Shown here: positions 44,864 to 61,000 of the stretch, one piece after another
Layout: every line of letters starts with the position of its first letter
Position numbering within the stretch: position 1 is the stretch's first letter
NCBI GenBank assembly: GCA_009193035.1
Contig: SWDT01000156.1
Location: forward strand, 1 to 64,000
Length of the DNA: 64,000 nt
DNA from: Halicephalobus mephisto
Lineage: Eukaryota > Nematoda > Chromadorea > Rhabditida > Panagrolaimidae
Direction of reading: 5' to 3'
The notes under the pieces: model-generated
Database searches by the model: none
What the model was told of the DNA's origin: nothing
The model's input: only the letters and a program-made list of their open reading frames with translations
Made by a program: the position numbers and the translations under genes

Positions 44864-47263
44864 TTACCTGGTGAGTCCGACAGGGACTATCATGGATAAA
44901 GCGACGAAAATGAAACAAGTACCCGGGAAGAAGTTTAACGTCACTGGATATAGCCCGTTGAAAAGGATAGAAGCAAGAATAGTAGTAATCCCTTCGATCA
45001 TAGATATCATTGAAAATAATTTTCCTTAAAAAGTTAAATTTATATTAAAAAATTCAAACTTATTAATTTAAAAAAGTTGAATTTTTATTAAAAAATTTAA
45101 ATTAATAAAAAAATTAGATTTTCTTAATTAAAAAATATTTAAATTTGTTAATTTAAAAAAATTTGAATATTCTTATTTTAAAAAAAAAGATTTTTTTTAT
45201 TAAAAAATTTAAATTTATTAATAAAAAAAATTGGATTTTCTTAATTAAAAAATATTTAAATTTGTTAATTTAAAAAAATTTGAATATTCTTATTTTAAAA
45301 AAAAAAGATTTTTTTTATTAAAAAATTTAAATTTATTAATAAGAAATTTTTTCACCTTGATCTTTGTCGTCGATTAATTCGCTACAACCTGCTCGAAGAC
45401 CGGTCGAAACAAATCTGTTGAAAACTAATGGGATTAAGGATAGATAAGCCCACCAAGTACTGAATAAGAAACCAAACATGAATAAAAATATTATTTTAGA
45501 GAAAATTCCAAAAATAGCTAAATGAAAATCATGAAAATTAAACTTGTTGTGAAGCAGTGGATAAAGGACCAAAACAAGAACGCTGCTAATGCCGCTGGCG
45601 ATCCCGTTGAACCAACCGTAGGGTTTATCGTTCCATCCAAGAGTGTACCGTAAATACGAGTATAAAATGTCAGAAATCCCTGCATAAACAAACATTTCTA
45701 CAGTAAGGGCCACCAGAATCTGAATCAACCCAATAAACGTTCGTCTCGTTCTGTAGCTGATGAGGAATTCGAATACTTCCGAAAATTTGTAGAAAAATGG
45801 TTTTTTTTCTTCGGGCACTTCGATAGTCAGATCTTTGGCGAAAATTACTATGTAAAAATAACCAAGAGCCTTCATTATCATCATGATCAGGAAACAATTC
45901 GCATAACCAATGGATCTGAAAAATCGTTAATATACGAAAACTTGTCCATATACGAAATTGTTGATATACGGAAGTTATTCACATAAGAAATTGATATATG
46001 GAAGTTATTCATATAAGAAATTGTAGATATATGGAAAGTTGTTGATATATGAAAACTTATTCATATACGAAGGTTATTCACATAAGAAATTGTTGATATA
46101 TGGAAGTTATTCATATGAAGAATTATTGATGCATGAAAATATTTCCATATATGGAAGTTATTCGTATGAAAATTTACCCATATATGGAAGTTATTCATAT
46201 GAAAACTTATCCATATATGGAAGTTATTCATATGAAACCTTACCCATATATGGAAGTTATTCGTATGAAAATTTACCCATATATGGAAGTTATTCATATG
46301 AAAACTTATCCATATATGGAAGTTATTCGTATGAAAACTTATCCATATATGGAAGTTATTCATATGAACACTTATCCATATATGGAAGTTATTCATATAA
46401 GAAATTTTTGATATGTAAAATTCAAAAATTACGACTTACTGATGCAAGTTTCCAGATATAATTAATCCAATAGTACTTCCAAACCCAATGGCAGCTTCGA
46501 ATCCGGCAACTCTGGTACTTCTGAATTCCGTAGATGTCATCTTCACATTGTAGGATATGATTGTTCCAATGATGGCGGTAAATCCACCACTTAGACCAGT
46601 AATAAGATCACTGATCAACAACCAATAAGGATTCCACTTAATCCATGTGGCTTGAATGATGTAACTCAGATCTCCAAGAATATGACCGATAAAGGGAACA
46701 ATCATGGGGATCTTGATGCTCCATGAATCAGCAACTAAAATTACATATTATTCATATATCAATATGCATTTTTCATATATCAACGTCTACTTTGAAATAT
46801 GAATATATGCTTTTCATATATGAATATGCATTTTTCATATATAAATACGCATTTTTCATATATTAATGTCAACTTTGAAATATGAAAATATGCTTTTCAT
46901 ATATGAATATACATTTTTCATATAATAACATTTAAAAATAAAACTTACGGGACCCTAAAAATAAAGATGTGATTACAGACGGAATCAGAAGGACTACACT
47001 GGAAAATAAATAAAGGTGGTTAGAATCTGTTTGGAGTTTTTTGTCGTCGTATATAGCACTGACATTTTTGCAATCGATCCCGACATTGTTCTGAAATGAA
47101 ACCTCATATAAAAAACGTAAAATTCCCTCACATATAGTTGATAACAAGATTTTTCATATATCAAATTCATAAATATCGGATATTTCATGAACGAAGAACA
47201 CATGTAGAGGAATATCGCCGGTTCCATGTTTATATTGGTGAAAATTTTTCTGAATTCAATCAT
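44864..47263 (-). CDS. SLC46-like MFS transporter
   Basis: Minus strand, five exons (about 47135-47263, 46975-47092, 46440-46731, 45347-45912, 44864-45024) encode ~420 residues with about 11-12 hydrophobic segments. TM1 reads EPAIFLYMCSSFMKYPIFMN, similar to SLC46 (proton-coupled folate transporter) proteins. A lumenal loop holds NNVGIDCKNVS with a sequon, then LGSLADSW after TM2 as the MFS A-motif equivalent and TRVAGFEAAIGFGSTIG in TM5. In this family substrates include folate, haem-like compounds and muropeptides; the substrate here is unknown. Translation stops at TAA 44864-44866 immediately after LTR, inside what also reads as a GTAAAT donor. A 10-codon upstream frame ends overlapping the start codon. 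Confidence 0.82.
45060..45345. repeat. ~118-bp tandem duplication in SLC46-like last intron
   Basis: Two almost identical AT-only units (about 45110-45225 and 45228-45345) with 'ggattttcttaattaaaaaa' and 'tttgaatattcttattttaa', plus a partial third copy at the left. Confidence 0.8.
45920..46415. repeat. 33-bp minisatellite in SLC46-like intron
   Basis: Eight consecutive copies of a 33-bp unit (catatatggaagttattc + rtatgaaaaytta/cc) at about 46145-46405, preceded by degraded copies from 45920. Because the unit is 11 codons long and stop-free in several frames, long repetitive open frames appear on both strands (PYMEVIHMKT- and NFHIWISFH-like). It lies between two transporter exons and is spliced out in my model. 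Confidence 0.9.
46735..46930. repeat. Minisatellite 'tttttcatatatcaatatgc'
   Basis: About eight copies of an 18-24 bp unit around 'catttttcatatatgaatat' fill the next intron of the SLC46-like gene. Its 'catatat' core recurs in the neighbouring 33-bp array. Confidence 0.8.
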
Positions 47264-47990
47264 TTTTGATGTTCGATCACTATATCAGACATAACTGGAA
47301 ACTTAGCTTCCTGAAATAATCAGGCAACAGGAAATCTTGGTCATAAAACCGACCGAGAGTGACGAAACAGATGAGAGAGACCAAAGTCGACGGTCTGTTC
47401 TTCGATTCGTACATCACTGAACACTCGCGATAGGGAAACAAGTTTTTTATTTTTATCATGTTCATATATCAATTTCCTTCAAAACAAAATTAGAATTCTG
47501 TAGGAATTTGGGGAATAAAAGTAGAAATTTCCAGGATTCTTGGAATCTTCTGGAGTCCTTCAGAATCTCCTCGGAATTTAAAAAATACTTCGAAAATTCC
47601 TGAAAATTCTCTTCAGAACAGTTTTGTAAAGATATTTTTATTTTTGATTTTCCTGGAATTTTTGAATTCGCACGTAAAGAGAGAAATGTATAAAAATGGA
47701 AAAGTTGTCAAATCTGACAATGATAAAACCAACTTGCTCTGTTTCATTCACTGTCTCCTTCTTTTCTTTATTCCCTCTCTCTTTCTTCCTCATTCCCTTC
47801 TCTCTTCCTCCTTTGCTCTCTCTCGCCCTCTCTTTCTTTGCTCTCTCTCTCATTCTCTCTTTCTTTTACCTAAATTTCGAAATCTTCTGAAAATCCCGAC
47901 AATTCCACAGTAAATTTTATTTGTAATTTTAATACAAATTGTAATACTGAACCCGAATAAATACAAAATAACTATATACAAAATCGATCA
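47264..47990. other. Intergenic region between SLC46-like and acetyl-CoA synthetase genes
   Basis: About 730 bp. The minus-strand open stretch 47280-47465 (MNMIKIKNLFPYRECS...) is not recognisable and does not splice well to the transporter, so I leave it uncalled. A dispersed-repeat copy occupies 47640-47890. Confidence 0.45.
47640..47890. repeat. Dispersed repeat copy, inverted, CT-expanded
   Basis: Starts 'tggaatttttgaattcgcac' and runs through a ~130-bp pyrimidine tract (ctctctcgccctctctttc-like) to 'acctaaatttcgaaatcttc'. It is the inverted counterpart of the copy at 35815-36090 and, like it, has a swollen purine/pyrimidine block. Confidence 0.65.
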
Positions 47991-50720
47991 TCATTGTGGA
48001 ATCAGTCTGGTTCTGCTGTGCCACAATTCCTGGATAACAGACTCATCGTGTAAGGTAGTGACGTCACCTAAATCACTATTATTTCCCTCAGCAATTTTCT
48101 TAAGGACTCGACGAATAATTTTTCCGGATCTTGTTTTCGGTAATTGAGTCACTAATTGTACAGTATCCGGAACAGCGATGGCCCCGACTTTTTTCCTGAC
48201 GAGAATCTTGATTTCATCCACAATTTTTTGAGAGATTTTTTCTGGATCAGAAACCGAAGCAAAAACATAAGGAACATGACCTTTGATCGGGTGATCTACA
48301 GGAACTACAGCGGCTTCGACTACGGTGGGATGAGTGTTCACGACAGATTCGATCTCGGCTGTGGATAGCAGATGTCCAGAAACGTTCATAAGGTCATCCA
48401 CACGACCTGTGATTCTGTAGTAGCCATTTTCTCTTTTCGCATTGTCTCCTGTGAAGTAGAATCCAGGAAACCGAGAAAAATAAGTATCAGTGAAGCGTTG
48501 ATGGTCTCCGTAGATAGTCCGCATCATCCCCGGCCAGGCCCTCTCAGTAACCAAAGTCCCTTGTCCTGATCCCGAGATTTTCCGTCCTTCATCATCCAGA
48601 ATCTGCGGGACTACCCCGAGGAAAGGCACTTTACTGCAAGATGAGTCCTGTGGAGCAGCTGCGTGATGTCCGGTGAGGAGATGACATCCCTAAAAATAAT
48701 ATCATTATAAAAGTTATTTTTTTCGAAATTACCCTAACCAAAATTTTCGAGAAAAATTTAAAATTTAGGTAAGAAAGCGAACTAAGGGAAAAAGAAGGAG
48801 TTAATTCCAGCAGTGATTTACCAATTTTTCCACTTTCACATATTTTTTCATCTTTACGCACGAGTTAAAAAGTAGTTATTGTAAAAATTAAAAATAAAAA
48901 TTTTTTCGAAATTACTTCGACGAAAATTCTTTGAATTTTGGACAAATTACTACAAAGAAAGAACTAACGTCAGTAAAATTATCAGTTTTACTTTTTTCAA
49001 TTTTTGTAACGTCTTCTCTTTTTTCGCAAGAATTCAAAAAGACCACAAAAGTATGTTTTTTTGTTTAAGAAATATAAATATTGTGGTAGAATTAAGACTT
49101 ACAGTTTCTGTCTGCCAGTAGGTGTCAACGATGGAACAGTTTCCTTCTCCGACAACTTCATTCAGCCACTTCCAGACACAAGCATTCACTGGTTCTCCTA
49201 CAGTACCAATAATTTTCAATTTCGATCTGTCGTATTTTTTCACAAGATGATCAGGATGGCTTTTCATTGACCGAACAGCCGTAGGCGATGTGTAGAGTTT
49301 TGAAACTTTGTATTTGTCGACAATTTGCCATGTTCTGGCGTAGTCTGGATAACTTGGGATTCCTTCGAAAATGACTGAAGTTAATCCGTTAAGCAAAGGA
49401 CCGTATACTCCGTAAGTATGTCCTGTGATCCAACCGATATCAGCCATGGACCAATATACGTCCTTAAAAGGATCAAGGTCGAAGGTGGTTTTACTGCTGT
49501 GGTAAGCACCGGTCATGTACCCCGCCGTCGAGTGGATGACTCCCTTGGGGGCCCCACTGGACCCGCTGGTGTAGAGCATGAACAGCGGGTCTTCTGCGTC
49601 ACACCACTCCACAGGGGCACTGGCGGATTTTGAATCCGCTTTGGCAAAATCCCAATTTTCTTCGTCTTTGATTAAAATATCTCCAATCTTCATTCCACTG
49701 GGATTTGTAACATTCTTCAAATGCTCTAGACATATCATAGACTCCACTTGATGTCCTGAGGCTTTAGAGATTACTGTAGCTTCGTCAGCGATGGTTTTTA
49801 AATTTATGAATTTTTGCCCTCTGAAGAATCCATCACAGGTAACGAGAACCTTAGAGTTGGACTTCTTCAATCGATCAGCAAGGGCATTTGAGCTGAATCC
49901 GGCGAAAACGACAGAATGAATAGCCCCCAGACGAGCACAGGCCAACATTGCTATCGGAAGCTCCAGAATCATCGGAAGGTAAATCGCGACGACATCTCCT
50001 TTTTTAACTCCTTTAGCTTTCAGAACACGAGCGAATTCGACGACTCTTCGATGAAGGTCATTGTAAGTCAATGAGGATTCATCACCGATGACGTTCCCCT
50101 CCCATTTATAGGCAATCTTGTCTCCAAGTCCTGAAAATGGATATCATAGTTTAAAAAACGAGAGTTTTACCAAATTGTGTTCGAAAGAACTTTTAGAATT
50201 TAAAAAATCTTAGAATTCAAGTAAAAGAGCCGATTCTAATAGTAATTGCCAGATTTGGCACTTTTTCACCTTATAATGTTCTCTTTAATCGAAAGTTCGG
50301 CAATTTCACAGAAATAAAATTCATTTTCTTAAGCATAACATTTTTGGTATCAAAATTGATAAGCATATACTTACCTCTGATGATATTTCTCTCGAGACAG
50401 TTATAAGCGACATTAGTGATGGAGCCTTCCATGAACTTGATGAAAATTTCGCCTTTCCTAGTATCGAAGTTGTAATCCAGGCCATTTTGAGAGACTTTTT
50501 CGAAATGAAGTTCTGAAGCAATTTTTCTCCAGAACCCAGATGGATTATTTATGGATTCATTGTAAGAGTTCCAAAATTCATTTTCAGCAGAATTTTGCAA
50601 ACTTGGTTGACAGACTTCTGGAGCTTGGCCCGAGCATCTGATCCCAGAAGTACTCAATAAACGAGTTTGGGTAAAAATAGAGCGAAGTTGAAGGATCTTC
50701 ATTATCACGATCATAGCCAT
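47991..50720 (-). CDS. acs-19: Acetyl-CoA synthetase (AMP-forming)
   Basis: Minus strand, three exons (about 50375-50720, 49105-50131, 47991-48688) give ~690 residues. The N-terminus (MKILQLRSIFTQTRLLSTSG) is Arg/Ser/Thr-rich and could be a mitochondrial presequence, or the start may lie at the later methionine. The domain is complete: YTSGSSGAPKGVIHSTAGYM (P-loop-like motif), TYWQTETG, FTGDNAKRENGYYRITGRVD hinge, NVSGHLLSTAEIES (eukaryotic ACSS form) and the C-terminal RSGKIIRR with the catalytic lysine that is acetylated in relatives. It makes acetyl-CoA from acetate, ATP and CoA. The symbol is by analogy with C. elegans acs-19 and is less certain than the function. Confidence 0.9.
48730..48875. 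repeat. Decayed dispersed-repeat copy
   Basis: In the acetyl-CoA synthetase intron: 'aaatttaggtaagaaag', 'gtgatttaccaatttttcca' and 'catctttacgcacgag'. A second, more decayed copy follows at about 48900-49045, ending 'cgcaagaattcaaaaag'. Confidence 0.5.
50165..50300. repeat. Decayed dispersed-repeat copy
   Basis: In the first intron of the acetyl-CoA synthetase gene, 'gccgattctaatagtaattg' and 'ccagatttggcactttttca' match the repeat's middle block. The GC end is lost. Confidence 0.4.
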
Positions 50721-51837
50721 TTCTTCCACCGTTTAAATAGGTCCTGAACAACTGAACAAGGAATCAAAGAACAATTAAAGAACGTTCACGAGTGTTTTTC
50801 TAAATAACTACACCCGATCGAAAGTACAATCAGAAATCAGCCAAAGTTGAGCATATAAATTTTATTGGGTTATTTTGTCACGTATGTAGTTGGAAATATA
50901 TTCCAGAAAGTTTATCTTTATGTGATTTTGGAGATTATCACGAATTAAATAATTCTTCGCCCTCTCAATGTTCTCTAATTTGAAAAGAATAGAATCATGT
51001 ACTTTAGTTCTTATGTGAGTAAAAAAGTCAAAACCGGAGTTTGATCAATGTTACAACTCTGATCGCGTTAATCTCGTCATGTCTACTTGTCGATCCTGGG
51101 AAGAAACGATGATCTTTGGTGGAGATGTTTGAGATTTCATCTATCATTCCCGAAGCAGACTGAAATAGAAATTGCCAACAGCTCTTAAGAATTCTCAATT
51201 ATGGAAGTTCTCTGAACCGTTCTCTGTTTTTGTCGACATGAGAGCTGGAAAAACTAATTCAAATGATCAATCTCTTTAAAACTTGGTAATGGAGTATTAA
51301 AAAACAAACATGCTGAATTCAAGATGCTGGAGTATGTGATGGACTATAAAAACCTTATCGACAATATTTTTGGTAGTATCAAAACAATCTCTAACGTAAA
51401 GTCGACAGTAGAAAGAGCAATTTTAATTCTAAAAAATTTCAATTCTGTTGAGATAAATGATGAAATCCTGGGGATAGAAGAATCTTCCAAAGTACTGAAG
51501 AAGCTGAATATGATGATAAAGTTAATAAGGTTTCAATTGCATTTCTCAATAATCTAATGTTAACAAGATACCCATTACGTGATCTCCACTTAAAGAAGCC
51601 ACAGTTATGATGCTTCATAGTTTAAATGCCGAGTCAAATCTGTGCAACAGTATCAAACTAATTACTCAATGCATGGACAGATATATCTGTGAATGGAAAA
51701 CATCAACAGGTTGTAGTAAAGGTCGTTATGTACTGATCCCACGAGTTACTTCCTTTATTATAAAGGAAAAGACTCGCCATTTCAATTGAAGCATAGGTAA
51801 TCAACAATAAGATTAGCTTTTGCTATGACTATCAATG

Positions 51838-51907
51838 AAGGTGTCTCGGTAATGCACGTGACTAGCAATCACAAGATCCGAGTTCGATTCGCAGCGGAGG
51901 AACTAGG
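51838..51907 (+). pseudogene. tRNA-like relic
   Basis: Contains an anticodon-arm-like hairpin (gtgactagcaatcac: 4-bp stem, 7-nt loop CTAGCAA with U33 and A37, anticodon AGC) and a B-box-like 'ccgagttcgattcgcag'. The D-arm is shortened and the acceptor and T stems do not pair, so it is not a functional tRNA. It could be a tRNA pseudogene or the head of a tRNA-derived SINE. Confidence 0.4.
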
Positions 51908-52269
51908 CTGTCGAGCACGACCAGCTAGCAACCTTATATCAAAATGATCAAGTACAGCAGCTCTCGAGGACACATGCAGAAGAACAGATAAGAATCATCG
52001 TACACTGACTGAGAAGTTGTGAAGGTATCTGACATCAAAATCAGTGTCAAACTTCATTGCGTTCTGAATAACTCAATTTAACAAAAAGTAAAGGTCATGA
52101 TATCGCATTATTTATCGTCTGAATCTCGAGATTCTGATGTTAACGTCGAGTTGATGTCAGGTGCCATTAGAATACAAAGATTACAAGTTGGAAGATCTTA
52201 AATCCTTATATTGGAATAGAATACAAACTTAGAGAACACCAATAAAGCTATTTAGTGAAAAAAATTAGA

Positions 52270-52620
52270 GTTCGACGGTGGTTTCAGTGTCAGACACTTT
52301 CAGAATCCGTCGATTCTGAATGTGAGGATTGTAAGTTTCAATTTTAAAATCAATCGTCAAAATAATATTTTGAGGTGAACTGAATAATAATTATGGAAAA
52401 AACAGTGCTTCTGATTGGAAATTCACGAGAAAATATTTCACGGTAGAGTTGACCATATTTGACCTCGGGATAGTCAAGCGAAGTCCAAAGAGTCGAAAAA
52501 TCGAGGTCGACGTAGAATTTTTTCATTAAGCAGGATTGATAGGTCCATCAGGGCCTCGTCTTCTGGAATCACTCTGAGTTCCATATCTACCTGCTATAAT
52601 TTATTTTGAAGCCACAAACT
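52270..52620 (-). pseudogene. Coding-like remnant, unidentified
   Basis: On the minus strand two protein-like segments occur close together. One, about 52440-52560, reads MKKFYVDLDFSTLWTSLDYP followed by EVKYGQLYREIFS. The other, about 52268-52375, reads PQNIILTIDFKIETYNPHIQ and ends VSDTETTVEL*. A 48-nt intron-like stretch (GTGAATTTCC ... TTATTCAG) lies between, but joining by it breaks the frame by one. An overlapping frame (MELRVIPEDEALMDLS...) is also open. A degraded gene is the simplest reading. The family is not recognised. Confidence 0.3.
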
Positions 52621-53007
52621 TAAAAAAACGACTTTTTTCGACATCAACTTTAAAAATTCATAAAATTTTGGAAAATGCATTTGAAGAAATTAATTAAAAT
52701 CAGAGATAGGTCTCAGTATAGATTTTCTGGAGAAGTCACTAAAATCTTCTCATATAGTTTCTAAAGTGAATTATGCGTGGCACAAAATTCAAGATTTTTT
52801 ATTAGGAAAAAGTGTATATTCTGTGCCACAACTTCTGAAGCAGAAGATGTTGGGAAATGAATGAGAGCTCAAATCATAGATCCCAAAGAGCTCTAAATAA
52901 TTATAAAATCTTATCCCGATATGACAACTACGAAGTGAGGTATAAGCGAAAGATACAACTTTTTGGGACAAATTGCATATATCGTTAGAATCAGCACTTA
53001 AAGTTCT

Positions 53008-58085
<5,078 letters not shown>

Positions 58086-61000
58086 TTAAATCAGATGTTG
58101 TCGAGAAGTGATGCAGAATTCGTTGGAATCCGCGTCACTTTGGGATAATTGTGACTTCATCGGCGTCGAAAAAGAAACAATTCTTTGACGTTCTGTAGAT
58201 CCTTTCTCCGATTCAACATTTTCAGTTCTCGATCCCATTGGTGAAGTCGACATGTCCGAACGTTGTTGAGTATGCATCGTCAACGGAGTGATGACGATCG
58301 ATTCATCGCTAGTGCTACTTTTACTGGCAAGTCTAAAATTATAAACTTGTTATATATCAGCACTATATAATTTTTTTAATTGATTTTCCATATATAATTT
58401 TTTTAATTAATTTTTCATATATAAATTCCCATATATAATTCTTTTAATTAATTCTTCATATATAAATTCCCATATATAATTCTTTTAATTAATTTTTCAT
58501 ATATAAATTTCCATATATAATTCTTCTAGGTAATTTTTCATAAGTTTTTATATATAATTTTTGTAAGTAATTTTCAATAAATAATTTCCCATAACTTTTC
58601 ATAAATAATTTTCAATATATAGCTTTTCATATTTAATCCCCATATATAATCTCTTCTCTATATTTCTTCATAAATAATTTTCAATATATGAATTCCTAAT
58701 TTCCCCATTTATAAACTCCCTAGTTTTTACATATAATAAATTATATGCAATTTTTACGTATAATTTTAAACTTACCGTTTGTTCCAAGACCGAGTTCTTC
58801 TGTGCATGTCTCGGAGCTCCATGTTCCCTTGGTTTTCGTCGTTGAACAACCTGGATTTCCTCCGGATACTTCTCCACATGCCGATTCCGCCGATGGACCT
58901 TGTTCTTGCCTGTTTAATGGACACTCTATTAAACGGAAGGGATGGACTTTTGGTGACTTTCCCTCCGGCAATTTGGATGTTTTCGTCTTCTGTGTCTTCT
59001 AGAATAGTTGTTTCTTGGATGCTATGTGGGATTTCGGTCCCTAGGGGTTTTCTGTGCTTCTGAAATCCTGAAGAACTTAATCTTCTAGACTCGCCGAAGG
59101 GTTTGTTGTGGGATGACCTGTGAGTCGCCACGCTTTGAGCACTCCCGGAGTCGCTGTGGAGGTCCCCTATGGTGGGCGTGTGAGATCTTGGAAGTTCTAT
59201 TAACCTCGATGAAAAGTCTTCTTTAAGAGCTTGGAGTTCTTGGGAAAACTTCTTAAAATAATGATAGTATCCTTTGATGCTTCCAGGACTGGACCCAGGT
59301 TTCGGATTCATTAAGGACTCCTTGAATTCCTGTTGCCAATGCGCTTCTGTTTCAGACAGTGGTTTTTGACTCATTTTGTTGTAAATTATCGGGATGATAG
59401 TAACCGATATCGGGAGATTTGCAGAAATTACGAAGTCCAAGAAGGAAAACAAAGCAGGACCCCCTACTCTTTTTGCAACAAGATCTTTGACGATTTTTGT
59501 TACTTTGGTCCAGTGAAGTGACATCTGCTTATGGAAGCCTAGTATCATTACTTTCAGAGCTGAAAATAGTGTAAAAATTATTAAAAACTTGGAAAAATAT
59601 AAAAACTAAAAACAAAAAATCATTTCACTTTGAAATTTAGGTAAAAAAGAAGAAAAAGAGGAGAGCGAACGAGAGAGAGAGGACGGTGCGAGTCGATTTT
59701 TGTAGAAAGTTCCCTGATCTCCAAGATTGGCCACTTTTTCCACTTCCACACCTCTCTCGCCCTCTGCGCGCCAATTCAAAAATTCCAAAAAATCTACATC
59801 TTTCTTAAATGATAAAATTTGCAAAAAATAAAAACAGACCTAAAAACACAGATTGAGCGACGGAATCCCGAATAACTCTGTGAGTGGATACTGTAGCAGA
59901 GTGACCTCTGTCAGTGACGGAGACACTTCCTTGTCTTCCAGTTGTGTCATGAGTGCCCCTAATCAAGGTTGTAGCCAGGTTAGCACTAGCAGCTGGAGCC
60001 AAACTGTGTTTTGCCAGAGGGGGACTGATAGCATTATGGATTACAGTAAGACAATATGCAACGTCTTTTTGTTGAAATTGTGGACTTTCTGAAAAAATTA
60101 AAACAATTAAAAGGTAATCCCAGTGTTTATTCTGGATAGAATATAGTCACTAGTAAGTAAATACACTATATCCTTCCTTGTGATCGGTGGGAATCGAACC
60201 CAGGTCTCACGAGTGATAGTCACGGATACTAACCACTGCACTACCAAGAAAAACCTCCAGATGAACAAATTTAAAAATACCTTTTCCAGGAGTTGCTGCT
60301 TTCAGGAACAGGGGAATCAGGATATGACAAAGTACGGCTTCTAGCCTCTCTGAAGCAGCCCCTATTCCGTCAGCACTACAGACAAATTCCAGAGAAAATG
60401 CAAACTGCCCCAGAGCTTGCATCAAGAATGACGTCAATTTAAGTACAGTATTCGAAAATATCGGTGGAGGTGTAGAAGGGTTCAGAATCGTCGTTGGTTG
60501 ACTATGTGAAAAGGCTTGTTGTCCGGGAATGTTATCCTCATTACAAGGATCGCCCACAGTCAATTTCAAACACATCTGAGCGATAGTTTTCAAAGGATGA
60601 AGATGAGCAATATAAGGATACAATGTCAGAGTGTTGTACAATCCCAGAAGCCAGTTACTTATTGCCATCCAATTTGCTCTTCTCCTTATCGATACCTTCT
60701 TTGCTATTTTCGTGATTGTCTTGTCCAATCTCCTCAAAATTACATTCAAAGCAGATCTGTTTGTTTCAACCGACCAATCCGCCACAGGCAACATGACAAG
60801 GAAGTACTTCTGGAGTCCTTGACATCCCATCGTATTCGGATCATACGGTGCAATTTTCAACAATGAAACAGCAATTTCACTTAATTTAACGTGACATTTG
60901 TGATCTAACAAGTCCGGAATTTTCAAATGCTCAATATTCGCAGCCAACTTCGACAACTCCTTCAGACGAATGCTTGCTTTTTCGAAAAAAATTGCACACA

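Larger units (their letters stand above)
50721..53007. other. Complex 2.3-kb region between acetyl-CoA synthetase and kinesin-13
   Basis: It is noticeably less AT-rich and less repetitive than other intergenic DNA here. It must include the acetyl-CoA synthetase promoter at its left end. Short open stretches at 51324-51557 (+, 77 codons, MLEYVMDYKNLIDN...) and 51607-51789 (+) have balanced composition but no recognisable domain. A tRNA-like relic and a coding-like remnant are listed separately. The complexity suggests a decayed gene or mobile element rather than ordinary spacer. Confidence 0.4.

Noticed and set aside
46039..46461. 140-codon plus-strand open frame rich in IYGSYSYE repeats
   Set aside because: It is the translation of the 33-bp minisatellite within a transporter intron; equally long frames exist on the other strand, so openness comes from unit length, not coding selection.
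47638..47913. Arg/Glu/Lys-rich frame (MRERAKKERARESKGG...) as a nucleic-acid binding protein
   Set aside because: Purine/pyrimidine tract of the dispersed repeat read in frame; composition bias explains it.
60207..60280. Extension of the unc-80 exon through the tRNA-like sequence
   Set aside because: A good donor (AAAAG|GTATTTTT) sits at 60279-60280 and the next exon joins in frame; the read-through translation loses similarity.
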